64,000 bases of DNA from Myxococcales bacterium (GCA_016720595.1 JADKKI010000078.1:87259-151258); one strand, 5' to 3'; positions 1 through 11,804 are shown, counted from the first letter of the stretch. Notes: a model not told the origin generated them from the letters alone. Program-made: numbers and translations.

Positions 1-1
1 G

Positions 2-874
2 CCGGAGATCGATCTCGCCGTCACGACGCTCGCCAACGTGGCCGCCGGAAAGGACGTCGCGGGGTGTGGACCGAAGCTCCGGGCCGCGTACGCCAAGGCG
101 CTCGGTGGCACGCAGATCGCCTCGAACAAGGATCTGTACGTCGCGATCAACAAGCCACCCCTCGCGGCACTCACGCGGGCACTCAGCGCCTGTCTGGTCG
201 CGGAGGGGGACGTGACCGCCGGCCTCGGGATGGCGGCGTTCGTGTCGCGGCCTCCGTTCGAGTTCACGCAAGGGGTCTCGGCGGGCCGGCAGGCGGAGGG
301 CCCGCGCGAGGCCACGATGGACGGCGCGGTCGCCGCGTACGCGACCCTGCGTCCGCAGCCGCAGCTCCGGTTCGGGGATGGCTGGTCGCTGGTCGGCAGC
401 CACGAGCCTGCACCGATCAGGTTGCCGAGCGGCGAGGCCGTGATGCTCACGCCCGAAACATCGATGAGCAATGCAGGCTATGGCAAAGGGGAGCTCTACG
501 GCACCGTGCAGTCGATCGCGAAGGTGGGAGCCTTCCAGCGGGTGACCTTCAAGAAGGAGAAGACGCAGTACAACGAGCTCAACTGCACGACGACCAACCA
601 GATCACCGGCATCGATGACAACGGCGACTTCAAGTACCGGTCAGACTGTCGCTACGGAAAGCTGATCACGCTCGACATCACGTTCGCACCGATCACCGTC
701 CGCCCCGAGCACATGGCGGGGATCGCCCCCGGCCGCACCGTGACCTTCGCGCTGTACTCGATCGAGAAGGACCCGGCCTCGCGCGAGGCGTTCCCCCTGG
801 TCGTGTACGCCGACAAGAAGCGCTCCAAGCCGATGGTCTTCCTCGGCGCGGCGATCTCTGCCGCACGGCGCTAG
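2..874 (+). CDS. Hypothetical protein, 5' end cut by window edge
   Basis: The reading frame is open from the first bases of the window to a TAG stop at 872-874, so the real start probably lies upstream; the first internal start-like codon is GTG at 38. About 290 residues are visible. I recognise no family. Visible features are a pair of Cys residues in the middle (in NCTTTNQ and SDCRYGK, which could form a disulfide), a beta-strand-rich C-terminal half, and no membrane segment in the visible part. That composition suits a periplasmic or secreted protein, but this is inference. It lies 154 bases before the first kinase cassette on the same strand and may be unrelated to it. Confidence 0.6.
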   Translation, partial: PEIDLAVTTLANVAAGKDVAGCGPKLRAAYAKALGGTQIASNKDLYVAINKPPLAALTRALSACLVAEGDVTAGLGMAAFVSRPPFEFTQGVSAGRQAEGPREATMDGAVAAYATLRPQPQLRFGDGWSLVGSHEPAPIRLPSGEAVMLTPETSMSNAGYGKGELYGTVQSIAKVGAFQRVTFKKEKTQYNELNCTTTNQITGIDDNGDFKYRSDCRYGKLITLDITFAPITVRPEHMAGIAPGRTVTFALYSIEKDPASREAFPLVVYADKKRSKPMVFLGAAISAARR

Positions 875-943
875 CGGGTCCTCCCTGGACCTACATCGGC
901 GCCGGTCCCCCCCGTGGAGGCAAGGTCACGATGGAATCCCACC

Positions 944-955
944 GTGGTTAACCAC
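944..955. promoter_or_regulatory. Perfect 12-bp palindrome, possible operator
   Basis: GTGGTTAACCAC is a perfect inverted repeat in the 154-base gap before the first kinase gene, 73 bases upstream of its GTG start. The size and symmetry fit a dimeric repressor or activator site. No second copy was noticed in front of the second cassette, so a regulatory role is only a suggestion. Confidence 0.25.
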
Positions 956-1028
956 CACGTTCGATGCCGGGTCACCGTGGAGTTGCCCTACAAACCGATC
1001 TGGGGCGACGCTTGCACTCCTGAGCTCC

Positions 1029-2567
1029 GTGTCGAACCCCACCACAGAGATCGGAGGCCAGGTCGATCGTGACCTGGAGGCCGGTGAGCGGGTGGGCGAG
1101 TACGAGGTCGAGGGGCTGCTCGGCAAGGGCGCGTTCGGGACGGTGTTCAAGGCGGTGCATCCGCTGATCGGCAAGCAGGTCGCGATCAAGGTCCTCGCCC
1201 GGCGGTTCAGCGTGGATCCCGAGATGCTCGAGCGGTTCATCGCCGAGGCGCGCGCGGTCAATCAGATCCGCAACACGCACATCATCGACATCTTCTCGTT
1301 CGGGGCGCTCGACGACGGACGCCAGTACTACGTGATGGAGTACCTCGACGGCGAGGCGCTCGATCAGCTGATCGATCGGGAGAAGCGGATCCCGATCGGC
1401 GAGGCGCTCGCGATCCTCCGCGCGATCGCGAAGGCGCTCGATGCGGCCCATGCCAAGGGCATCGCGCATCGCGATCTCAAGGCCGAGAACGTGTTCCTCG
1501 GCCGGGACTCCGATGGCGGGGTGTTCCCGAAGCTCCTCGACTTCGGCATCGCGAAGCTGATGGCCCCGGAGGATGGGCTCAAGCACAAGACGCGCACCGG
1601 CGCGCCGATGGGCACGCCGTACTACATGTCCCCGGAGCAGTGCCGCGGCAAGGACGTGGATCACCGCACCGACCTCTATGCGTTCGGCGTGCTGGTCTAC
1701 CTGATGCTCACCGGCGTGTATCCGTTCGATGCGGACGACTACATGTCGATCCTGATGAAGCAGCTGAGCGATCAGCCCTCGGCGCCGTCGACGCTCAACG
1801 CGGAGCTCACGCCGGAGGTCGACAACGTGATCGCGTGGCTGATGCAGAAGGATCCGGCACAGCGCCCGCCGGATCTGCGCACCGCGATGCGCGCGCTCGA
1901 GCAGGCTGCCGCGAACGCGGGGCTCGCGACCGCGCCACCGACCACGAGCTGGGACGTCCAGACCGGGCCCACCCCCAGGGCGTTCGAGACGCAGCCGCCG
2001 AACACGAGCTCCGCCCGGATCACGGGGATGCCTCGCGGGCAGCACACGCCCGAGTCGTTGCTACCACCGCCGGCGCGGCGCTCGCTCGTTCCGCGGTTCG
2101 TCCTCGGCGGTCTCGCGGCGCTCGCGATCGGGGTCGTCATCGTGATCGCCACCCGAAACACCGCGAGCTCCGAGTCGCCCGGGCCCGCGCCTGCTCCGTC
2201 TCCGGTGGTGACCCAGCCGCCCACGCCGCCGCCATCTCCGCCGGTCAAGCCGCCGGTGGCCACGCCGGAGCCCACGCCGCAGACGGTGATCGTCACGATC
2301 ACCGGTGTCCCCGACGGCACCGAGGTGTTCGCCGGTGGGATGACGGTGGGGGCTGCTCCGGGCCCGGTGCAGCTGCCGCGGATCGCCGAGGCGATGGTGC
2401 TGACGTTCAAGGCCGATGGCTACCTCCCGACCTCGGCGACCGTGGTGCCCGATCACGATCAACCCCTCGTCGTGAAGCTCAAGAAGAAGGCGGGTGGTGG
2501 TGGGGGCAAAGGGATCAAGCGCCCTGGCCGCGATGACATCGAGAACCCGTTCGGAGGTAAGAACTGA
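1029..2567 (+). CDS. Transmembrane Ser/Thr protein kinase, cassette 1
   Basis: A 512-residue Hanks-type kinase. Its N-terminal cytoplasmic domain has the glycine loop GKGAFG (32-37), the VAIK lysine (K54), HRDLKAEN (H147-; Ala replaces the usual Pro), DFG (171-173), and a GTPYYMSPEQ activation segment. A Pro-rich juxtamembrane stretch, a single transmembrane helix at about 356-375, a second Pro/Thr-rich linker and a C-terminal PEGA-like beta domain outside the membrane follow. The start is GTG at 1029. The TGA stop overlaps the ATG of the next gene (TGATG), so it is translationally coupled to the FG-GAP lipoprotein, a likely extracytoplasmic partner or ligand sensor. Substrates are unknown. 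It is paralogous to the kinase at 6402. Confidence 0.93.
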   Translation: MSNPTTEIGGQVDRDLEAGERVGEYEVEGLLGKGAFGTVFKAVHPLIGKQVAIKVLARRFSVDPEMLERFIAEARAVNQIRNTHIIDIFSFGALDDGRQYYVMEYLDGEALDQLIDREKRIPIGEALAILRAIAKALDAAHAKGIAHRDLKAENVFLGRDSDGGVFPKLLDFGIAKLMAPEDGLKHKTRTGAPMGTPYYMSPEQCRGKDVDHRTDLYAFGVLVYLMLTGVYPFDADDYMSILMKQLSDQPSAPSTLNAELTPEVDNVIAWLMQKDPAQRPPDLRTAMRALEQAAANAGLATAPPTTSWDVQTGPTPRAFETQPPNTSSARITGMPRGQHTPESLLPPPARRSLVPRFVLGGLAALAIGVVIVIATRNTASSESPGPAPAPSPVVTQPPTPPPSPPVKPPVATPEPTPQTVIVTITGVPDGTEVFAGGMTVGAAPGPVQLPRIAEAMVLTFKADGYLPTSATVVPDHDQPLVVKLKKKAGGGGGKGIKRPGRDDIENPFGGKN

Positions 2568-5131
2568 TGCGCCACGCGCTGCTGCTCGTGCTCTCGGTGA
2601 CCGCATGCACGAGCTTCGACAACCTCGACCGCAACGTCTGCGGAAACGGCGTGATCGAGCTCGGGGAGGACTGCGATTCGAGTGCGTCCAGCTGCGTGCG
2701 TTGCGCCGTGACCTGCGAGAAGGCCACGGACTGCCCGACCGCCGCGTACGCCTGCGGCACGGACGGGCTGTGTCACGCGCCGGGCGGCACGCTCGCGCCG
2801 CCCGCGTCGGCCGGTCCGTTTCAGGTCAACGAGTTCCGGATCACGGACGTTGGTGGGGACGGTGCAGGTGACGTGGTCGGCCTCTCGCGCACGTCGATCG
2901 TGGTGCGCGATGGCGATCCGAGTGGCGTGCTCTCCACGGGCCTGTCGCTGGTCACACCGTTCCAGACCGGTCGGCCTGCGTTCGGTGACGTCGACGATGA
3001 CGGCTCGCTCGACATCACGCTGACCACGCCCGATGGCTTCGTGACCTATGCCTCGCCGCTGGGCGAGCTGACACCGCTGCCAGTGTCCAGCGCGGTCGGT
3101 GAGGGAGGGTCTGGGGCGTACGAGCTGATCGGGCTGTACCGGATCTCCAACGAGGCGCTCGGCGCGTTCATGAGCGCGCCCGATGGCAGCGTGCTGCTCT
3201 CCGTGTTCGATCTGGCCGACTCGACGTTCGATGACGTCATCGCTCCGTGCAACGTGAGCTTCAAGGCGAGCGCCTTTGGCGAGACCTCCTTCGACGTCAA
3301 CCGGCTCACACCGGCCACGGCTGCGTCCGCAGAGCTCTTGCTCTCGATCATCGGGCCGACGGTTGGAGGGGCCACCAGGACCTGCGTCCTCGCGATCAAG
3401 AAGAGCCGCAACCTGAAGCCGGCGATCACCGACGTCACGCCGGCGAACGCTGTCAACCTGGCGGGGCGACCTGTCCTCACCGACCTCGACTTCGATGCCG
3501 ACCCGTGTCCGGGCTTCCTGGCCACGACCACCGGCGGCGTCCTCCGATACTGGGATGGAGCGCGGTCCGGGCTCAATTGCACGCTCGCAGCGAGCCCGAG
3601 CGTGGTGACGCTACCGGGCCTGACCCCCGGGGCGACCCTGGTGGGGCACTTCCCACTCACGCCAGGCATCCCTCTGGTGGCCAACGACGTGGTCGTGATG
3701 AGCGATGGGGTGTACGCGAACTTCCTCGGGACCTTCGGGAAGGTCTACGCCTCGACCCGCAAGATCGCGCGCGCCGTGACCGGTGACATCAACGGCGACG
3801 GATCCATCGATGGTGTCGTCGCATCCGAGGGCGAGGACGACATCGATATCCTGTACCGCACCCCGGACGCGGCGTATCAGCTGCTCCGCATCGACACCGC
3901 GAGCCGGATCACGTCGCTGACGATCGGGGACTACGACGGCAACGGCATCGAGGATATCGCGTACACCGAGCTGATCGACGCGTATCAGCGGCTCGAGGTC
4001 GCGTTCTCCACGCCCGATCGCCCGCTCGCGCCGGTCTCGATGGGCGCGTTCCCCAACAACATCTCGATCATCCAGTTCTCGATCGGCGACACCGTGGATC
4101 AGGGCTCGCTGGCCACCGATCTCGCGGTGCTGACCTTGAAGACGGGGACTCGTCCTCCAGCGGTCACGCTGTTCCACGGCAGTCCGCAGCGGACGATGAT
4201 CCCGTACTACGATCCGATTCCCGACGGCACACTCCTGATGCCGAAGACGCATCAGCTGCGAGGCGCGGTGGTCGGGCGGTTCGATGGTGACGCGCTGTTT
4301 GATCTGGCGGGCATCGGCGCCAACATCGACAGCAGTGCGAACTCGCCGGTCCGCGCGTGGCTCCTGAGAGGAACGCAGCTCGGCCCCGACGGAACGCCTT
4401 CGGATGGCAAGCCGATCTCCGGGATGACGACGTGCCCCAAGATGTCGCAAGAGCTCTGCGTCGACGACACGCTCTACCTCGCGATCGCCGGCACCAACCA
4501 CGATCTCGTGCTCGCGATCGACAAGTCCGATCCACCGCGGGCGGGGATCGTCGATCCCGCGACGGGCGCCTCGCTCACCGTCGCCCCGGTCGCGGCGCTG
4601 ACCGCCGGGGTCCCGACCGGCAGCGTCGTGCGCTCTGCCTATACGCTCGATCTGGAGGGCGATGGGACCACGGAGCTCCTGGCCTCGTTCGCGCCGCGGC
4701 CCGACACGGGAGGGCCGGGCGCGATCCGGCTGTGCACGCTGGTGGCGGGCACGCCGACCGCCTGCGAAGACCTGACGACGCAGATCCTCGACAAGGTCGA
4801 TGGAGCGAGCGCGTGCTTCGACGCGGCCCCGGGCCGGCTCGCGTTCCGGGATGCGTTCAGCGAGGAGGCGCCCGGGACCGACCTCGTGGTGCTGTGCCGC
4901 GGTGGTGGGTCCTCGATGCTCGAGCGGGTGACGAAGACCGCGACGGGGCTCGACGTCATCGAGCTGTCACGGATCCCCGATCTGCTCGACGCACTGCGCG
5001 TCGGGGACGTCACGGGGGATGGGGTCGATGACGTCGCCGCGATCGCGGTCGACCACGGATCGGAGTCACTCCAGGTGTTCCGGCAATGCAGCTCGCGCGA
5101 TGCGAGCGTCTGCAGCCGAGGTGGCCAGTGA
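2567..5131 (+). CDS. FG-GAP/VCBS-type repeat lipoprotein, cassette 1
   Basis: An 854-residue secreted lipoprotein. The signal peptide ends in a VTAC lipobox (lipidated Cys14). It is followed by a Cys-rich module beginning CGNGVIELGEDCD that resembles the myxobacterial DUF4215 type. The rest is beta-rich with several calcium-binding DxDxDG-like loops, seen near residues 141-149 (DVDDDG), 407-415 (DINGDG), 455-463 (DYDGNG) and 815-823 (DVTGDG). These mark an integrin-alpha-like beta-propeller, which in general binds proteins or surfaces in a calcium-dependent way. Its ATG overlaps the kinase stop and its own TGA overlaps the GTG of the next gene, so the three are one operon. Its ligand is not known. 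Confidence 0.85.
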   Translation: MRHALLLVLSVTACTSFDNLDRNVCGNGVIELGEDCDSSASSCVRCAVTCEKATDCPTAAYACGTDGLCHAPGGTLAPPASAGPFQVNEFRITDVGGDGAGDVVGLSRTSIVVRDGDPSGVLSTGLSLVTPFQTGRPAFGDVDDDGSLDITLTTPDGFVTYASPLGELTPLPVSSAVGEGGSGAYELIGLYRISNEALGAFMSAPDGSVLLSVFDLADSTFDDVIAPCNVSFKASAFGETSFDVNRLTPATAASAELLLSIIGPTVGGATRTCVLAIKKSRNLKPAITDVTPANAVNLAGRPVLTDLDFDADPCPGFLATTTGGVLRYWDGARSGLNCTLAASPSVVTLPGLTPGATLVGHFPLTPGIPLVANDVVVMSDGVYANFLGTFGKVYASTRKIARAVTGDINGDGSIDGVVASEGEDDIDILYRTPDAAYQLLRIDTASRITSLTIGDYDGNGIEDIAYTELIDAYQRLEVAFSTPDRPLAPVSMGAFPNNISIIQFSIGDTVDQGSLATDLAVLTLKTGTRPPAVTLFHGSPQRTMIPYYDPIPDGTLLMPKTHQLRGAVVGRFDGDALFDLAGIGANIDSSANSPVRAWLLRGTQLGPDGTPSDGKPISGMTTCPKMSQELCVDDTLYLAIAGTNHDLVLAIDKSDPPRAGIVDPATGASLTVAPVAALTAGVPTGSVVRSAYTLDLEGDGTTELLASFAPRPDTGGPGAIRLCTLVAGTPTACEDLTTQILDKVDGASACFDAAPGRLAFRDAFSEEAPGTDLVVLCRGGGSSMLERVTKTATGLDVIELSRIPDLLDALRVGDVTGDGVDDVAAIAVDHGSESLQVFRQCSSRDASVCSRGGQ

Positions 5132-6345
5132 TCCGGCGTGCCCTGATCTGCGTGGTGCTGCTCGCCACGCTCGCGCACGCCGACGATCGCAAGGCGGCCG
5201 AGCGCTATTTCCGTGCCGGCGCCAAGGCGTACGCGGCGCAGAACTTCGCGGCCGCCGCTCAGAACTTCGACGAGGCGTACAAGGCGAGCCCGCTCTCCGA
5301 GATCGCGTTCTCCGCGGCGCAGGCCTATCGCCGGCTGTATCGGCTCGAGCCGAAGGGTGAACACGTCAAGCGGGCGGTCGAGCTCTACCGGGCGTATCTC
5401 TCGCAGGTGAAGACGGGCGGACGCGTGGGCGATGCGATCGACAACCTCGCCGAGATGGAGCGCGAGCTCGACAAGCTCGAGCGCTCGGGTGCGATCGGGA
5501 AGGGCACGGGGATCGCCGCGGCCCACACCCGCGTCGGCGTCAGCGTGGCGTTCACCGATCAGCGCGCGAGCGAGGACCTGCGCGAGATCGCCGACGCGAC
5601 CGGTGATGCGGCGACCCGGGGGTTGACCGCGACGCTCGATGGCAAGCCGCTCGAGCCGTTCGCTCTGGTCGACGTCGAGCCCAAGGAGCACCTGATCGCG
5701 GTGACCGCTGAGGGCTACTTCCCCGTCGAGAAGAAGCTGATCGCGGTCGACGGCCAGTCGTCGCTCGTCGAGATCGAGCTCCGGCCACGCCCGGCGGCGG
5801 TCACGGTGCAGACCGAGCGCGGTGCGCGGATCTCGGTCGACGGTCGCCCCGTCGCCACGGCCCCCACGACGGCTCTCGAGATCCCCGCGGGGAAGCACCT
5901 GATCACCGTGCTGCACCGCGGGCGCGAGCCGTTCGCGCGCGAGATCGAGGTCACGCGGGGCGAGACCCGCTCGCTCGCAGCGCCGCTGGTCCAGACCGGG
6001 CGTCGCCGCGCCGTGCCGTGGGTGCTCGGCGGGGCCGGGGTCCTGGCCGCCACGGCGATCACCACCTCGATCTTGGCCGCGGTTCATAACAGCCGTGCGA
6101 GTGACCTGCGCGATCAGCTCGATGCCGGCAACCGGCCACCGAGCGATGGCGACGCATACGATGCCGAGGTCCGGTCCCGTGATCGGTACGTGACGGCGAC
6201 GTGGGTGTTCGGTGGTGCGGCGGTCACGGCCGGCACCATCGGTGCCCTGATGTTCCTGTTCGATACGCCGACCGCGGAGGGCGTCCAGCTCGCGCCCGCG
6301 ATCGGCAACGGCTCGACGGGGATCGTGCTCGGCGGCACGTTCTAG
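5128..6345 (+). CDS. TPR/PEGA-domain membrane protein, cassette 1
   Basis: I choose the GTG at 5128, which overlaps the preceding TGA (GTGA) and gives a good signal peptide (MIRRALICVVLLATLAHA) on a protein of about 405 residues. An upstream ATG at 5086 would spoil the signal peptide. After the signal come TPR-like helices (about 20-120), a beta region, a PEGA-like domain around residues 220-285 (the ISVDGRPV core is typical), and two hydrophobic segments near the C-terminus. The chain ends in GIVLGGTF. Such proteins are common beside myxobacterial kinases and are usually envelope-associated; a scaffold role linking kinase and lipoprotein is my inference. Confidence 0.8.
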   Translation: MIRRALICVVLLATLAHADDRKAAERYFRAGAKAYAAQNFAAAAQNFDEAYKASPLSEIAFSAAQAYRRLYRLEPKGEHVKRAVELYRAYLSQVKTGGRVGDAIDNLAEMERELDKLERSGAIGKGTGIAAAHTRVGVSVAFTDQRASEDLREIADATGDAATRGLTATLDGKPLEPFALVDVEPKEHLIAVTAEGYFPVEKKLIAVDGQSSLVEIELRPRPAAVTVQTERGARISVDGRPVATAPTTALEIPAGKHLITVLHRGREPFAREIEVTRGETRSLAAPLVQTGRRRAVPWVLGGAGVLAATAITTSILAAVHNSRASDLRDQLDAGNRPPSDGDAYDAEVRSRDRYVTATWVFGGAAVTAGTIGALMFLFDTPTAEGVQLAPAIGNGSTGIVLGGTF

Positions 6346-6401
6346 GTATCGGTTTCAACGCTTGACCGATCGACACCCCCACGGAACAATCGTGGGCGCG
6401 C

Positions 6402-7906
<1,505 letters not shown>

Positions 7907-7907
<1 letters not shown>

Positions 7908-10537
7908 TGCGGGCTGTCGTGGCGCTGGCGCTCCTCACCGCGTGCACGTCGCTGCCGGCGTTCGACGAGGGTACGTGCGGGAACCTCGTGCTCGATCCCG
8001 GCGAGAGCTGCGACGAAGCCAGCGAGATCTGCGACGCCCAGTGCCGGCTCCTGTGTGGGGATCTCGATCCCGGCGCGTCGTGCGGCGGGGGCTTCGTCTG
8101 TGGCATCGATGGGGTGTGTCAGGCGCCGGGCGGGAGCTTCGGCGAGGTCACAGCCCGACTCCCCCTCGATCCCGTGGCGCTGACGGTGACCGATCTCGAC
8201 AGTGATCACATCGGCGATCTGCTCGCCGTTTCGGCGACCACGATCAGCGTGACGTTTGGCGACGTCGGCGGGGTCCTGCACGACCAGACCCAGACGATCG
8301 CACCCGTGTTTCGCGGCGCGCCGGCCTTCGGGCACCTCGATGGCGACGGACGGGCCGATGTCCTGCTCGCGACGCCCGATGGCATCGTCGGGTACTCGTC
8401 CGCCCACGGCGTGATCGCCCCGCATCCGTTCGCGCTCGATCTCGGGCAGACCACCCCGGCCAGCTGCGCCGTCGGGCAGCCGTTCGCCGTGTTCTCGATC
8501 GACGAGCAGTTCCTCGGCGTCCTCTATCTCGCGCCCAACGGCACCGACCTCGGCCTGGCCGCGATCGATTCGGCCGGGCGCACGTCGTGCCCGACGCAGA
8601 GAAAGAGCCTGTGCACCGTGCCGCCCGGTTCGAACCCCCTCACGTTCCCGACCGATCTCTACGACACGAGCGCAGGCGGGGTGTCCTCGCGCGTGGTGGC
8701 GATCACCACGCCGACCGGCGCGTGCATCGCGAACCTCGTGCGCACGCCGCTGGCGCCCGAGCCGTTCGCGATGGCCAGTCAGGACGTGCCCGGGTTCGCG
8801 GGGCGGCCGGTCCTCGCAGACCTCGTCGGCAATGGCTGCCCGTCGTTGATCCAATCGACGAGCGGCGGCCCCGCGCTCGTCGAGCACCTCGCCAGTGGCG
8901 CTCCGGGCGCCTGCGCCGTGGCCGTCGCCGGCACGCCGCTGTCGCTCGCGCTGACCTCGGGCACGTTCCCCTTCGATGCCACCGCGGTCGGGCACGTGCG
9001 GCTCGATCCGCCGCTTCCCGGGTACCGGCGTGATGCCGTGGCGATGACCAGCGGCGTGTATGCCGTGGCGACGTCGCGCACCCAGGGCGCGGAGCTGTAC
9101 CGATCGGATCGGACGATCACCTTCGTCGAGGCCGCGGACCTCGATGGCGATGGAGACCTCGATCTCGCCGCCCTGGGCGAGGGGGTCGAGGGGATCGATG
9201 CGCTGTACCGGACGCCGAGCGCAGGTGGGACGACGTTCCTCCGGGTCCGGGTGCCGACCCGCGGCATCGTCACCCAGTTCGCGGTGGGCGACTTCGACGG
9301 CAACCTCGCCGACGACGTGGTCTACACCGAGCGCGCCCCGCTGGGGGACCGCCTCTCGATCACCTACGGCACGGGCGATCGGCTCCTCGATCCGATCGAG
9401 GTCGGCGCGTTCTCCCGCGTGGTCGGGCTGTGTCCGCTGCAGGCCACGGACTCGTCCGACCCGCAGCACGTGGTCGCCGATCTCGTGATCATCGATCTCC
9501 CGGTGCTCACCGAGCCACCCCTGTTCACGCTGCTCCACGGCAGCCCGCAGCGCACGATGGTGTCGTTCTACGATCCGCGGTTCCGCGCCTTCGATGCCGC
9601 TCCCAACACGGCGTTCTCGGGGGTCGCGTTCACGGCGCTGTCCGACGCCTTCCCGGATCGCGATGACGTCCTCGCGATCGAGACCACGCCGGCAGCGAAG
9701 ATGTGGCCAATACCGAATCTCTCGACGGGCCTGACGTTCCCCCAGGATTCGACCCCGGTCTCGACGGTCCGCGACTGCTCGGCGTCGTCCGCCGACGCGA
9801 ACGTCTTCTGCACGGGAGGAGCGCGCTACGTGTCGTGGCCCCGCAGCGGCCCCGCCATGGTGGACGTCGGGGACGTCGTGATCGGGGTCGCCGAGACCGG
9901 CCCGGACCGCGTCGTGACGATCGATCCGTCACGGTTCGCCGCAGGCCCGGCCACCGTGTCGAGCAGCGTGCTCGACCTCGAGGCGGAGGGGCTCGTGGTT
10001 CGCTCGCTGCACGCTGTCGACTTCGTCGGCGATACGCTCGCGCGCAAGCTGGTGGTCTCGTTCGGTCCGCGGGACCCCGGGACCGCCGGAGGGCACGTCG
10101 AGGTCTGCGATGTCGATGGTCGCGGTGTGCCGACCGCATGCAAGGATCTCGCGAAGGCGACCTCGCTCGGCGACGGCTGGGTCTGTGTCGATGCGGTCCC
10201 GGCCCGGATCGCACCGCGCGGTCCCCTCGATCCGGCCCCCAGCGATCCCGAGAACGTCGGCACGGAGCTGATCGCGGTCTGCCATGACGGGACCGAGGGC
10301 GGCCTCTACCGGGTGCTCGGCACCGCGGACGAGGTCTACTCGGAGCGGCTGGTCGTGGATGCGGCCACGAGCAACGCGCTCGCGAACGTGACGCACCTCG
10401 CGGTGGGAGACGTGACCGGCGACGGGATCGACGACGTGCTCGCGACCTACGCGACCCAGGCGGACCAGACCCGGTACGTGCTGGTGATCCCGCAGTGCGT
10501 CGCCAGCGACCTCAAGTGCCGGGGGATCTCGCCCTGA
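7907..10537 (+). CDS. FG-GAP/VCBS-type repeat lipoprotein, cassette 2
   Basis: An 876-residue paralogue of the lipoprotein at 2567. I prefer the ATG at 7907 (TGATG overlap, as in cassette 1) over the GTG at 7904. The signal peptide ends at a LLTAC lipobox, followed by a Cys-rich CGNLVLDPGESCDEA module. Calcium-loop-like motifs recur near residues 411 (DLDGDG), 462 (DFDGNL) and 835 (DVTGDG), and a segment containing LLHGSPQRTM is almost identical to the first copy, which has LFHGSPQRTM. The order kinase, propeller lipoprotein, TPR/PEGA protein is kept, which argues that the three products work together at the envelope. Confidence 0.85.
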
Positions 10538-11772
10538 TGCAGACCCTGATCCGCGCCCAGCTGCGCGCCCTCGTGATGCTCGTGGTGCTGGTCTCACTCG
10601 GCCTCCCGGCACATGCGGATCGCAAGGCCGCCCTCCGGTTCTTCAAGGCGGGCGAGAAGGCGTTCGCTGCGCAGAACTTCGAAGCGGCGGCGGAGAACCT
10701 CGATGCCGCGTTCAAGGAGCTCCCGGTCCCCGAGCTCGCGTTCTCCGCGGCTCAGGCGTACCGCCGCGCACATCGAGTGAAGGCCAATGTCGCGTACGTC
10801 GCGCGCGCCGTCGAGCTGTACACGTTCTACCTCGCGAAGGTCACCGAGGGTGGTCGGGTCGCCGACGCCGCCGACAGCCTCGGCGAGCTGGAGCGCGAGC
10901 TCGACAAGCTCGGGGGCCCGAAGGCCATGCCGGCAACGGTCGTGGTCAAGACCCAGCTCGCGCTGACCGTCTCGCTGGTCGGCGTGGACGCCACCGTCAC
11001 GATGCGCGAGCTCGAGGATCGGCGCGCGGGCGGCGAGGCGGCGATCCCGGTGGTCACCAAGGTCGACGGGGTGGCGGTGTTGCCCGAGAAGATGATCGAT
11101 GTCAGCCCCGGGCCTCACGTCGTCCGCGCCGAGGCGCCTGGCTTTGCACCGCTCGAGAAGCGCGAGGTCGCGGTCGAGGGTCACTCGGAGCTCGTCGAGC
11201 TCGAGCTGCAGCCGCTCCCCGCGAAGCTCACGATCGAGACGGAGCGGGGCGCCCGGGTCAGCGTCGATGGGCGCGGTATCGGTACGGCGCCGGTCGCGCC
11301 GATCGATCTCCCGGCCGGGCGGCACGTGCTCACGATCATCCGCAGCGGTCGCGAGGCGGTCGCACGCGAGCTCGTGCTGGGCCGCGGGCAGGTGATGACC
11401 GTGCGCGAGCGGCTGTCTCCCACCGAGCGGCGGCGCGCCGTGGCCTGGGTGATGGTCGGCGCTGGGGCCCTCGGCGTCATCACGCTGTCCACCACGATCG
11501 GGGCGATCCACGAGGATGGGATCGCGACGGACCTCCTGCACCAGCTGCAGCAGGGTGGGCAATCGGAGCAAGTCGGGCGCGACTACGCCGACGCACGCGA
11601 GCTCCGCAACCGCCTGCGCGATGGCGCGTGGGCGACCGGGGGGGTGATGCTCGCGGTGGGGATCGTCGGCGCGTTCCTGTACTACGTCGACACGCCGTCG
11701 GCGGAAGGGCTGAAGGTCACTCCGCTCGCTTCGGGTGGCGTCGCTGGCGCCTCCGTGATCGGAAGGTTCTGA
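10537..11772 (+). CDS. TPR/PEGA-domain membrane protein, cassette 2
   Basis: The ATG at 10537 overlaps the TGA of the preceding gene and gives a 411-residue protein with a signal peptide ending GLPAHA. TPR-like helices follow, nearly superimposable on the cassette 1 protein (both have an AQNFxAAAxN repeat and a SAAQAYRR motif), then a PEGA-like domain with VSVDGRGI, and two hydrophobic segments near the end. The terminal residues are GASVIGRF, again ending in Phe after a Gly-rich run. It closes the second cassette; the next gene starts from its own promoter-like sequence. Confidence 0.8.
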   Translation: MQTLIRAQLRALVMLVVLVSLGLPAHADRKAALRFFKAGEKAFAAQNFEAAAENLDAAFKELPVPELAFSAAQAYRRAHRVKANVAYVARAVELYTFYLAKVTEGGRVADAADSLGELERELDKLGGPKAMPATVVVKTQLALTVSLVGVDATVTMRELEDRRAGGEAAIPVVTKVDGVAVLPEKMIDVSPGPHVVRAEAPGFAPLEKREVAVEGHSELVELELQPLPAKLTIETERGARVSVDGRGIGTAPVAPIDLPAGRHVLTIIRSGREAVARELVLGRGQVMTVRERLSPTERRRAVAWVMVGAGALGVITLSTTIGAIHEDGIATDLLHQLQQGGQSEQVGRDYADARELRNRLRDGAWATGGVMLAVGIVGAFLYYVDTPSAEGLKVTPLASGGVAGASVIGRF

Positions 11773-11776
11773 GCGC

Positions 11777-11804
11777 TTGCACAAAGGCGCCGCGTGGCTA
11801 TGCT
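11777..11804 (+). promoter_or_regulatory. Sigma70-type promoter for 11828 gene
   Basis: TTGCAC (11777-11782) and TATGCT (11799-11804) are separated by 16 bases and lie 24 bases upstream of the chosen ATG, which has a GGGAGAAG ribosome-binding site. They match the bacterial housekeeping consensus in five of six and four of six positions. It starts just after the stop of the second cassette, separating the two transcription units. Confidence 0.5.

Noticed and set aside
5086..5127. Upstream ATG as the start of the cassette 1 TPR/PEGA protein
   Set aside because: It would bury the signal peptide behind 14 residues; the GTG at 5128 overlaps the previous stop exactly as in the other coupled genes.
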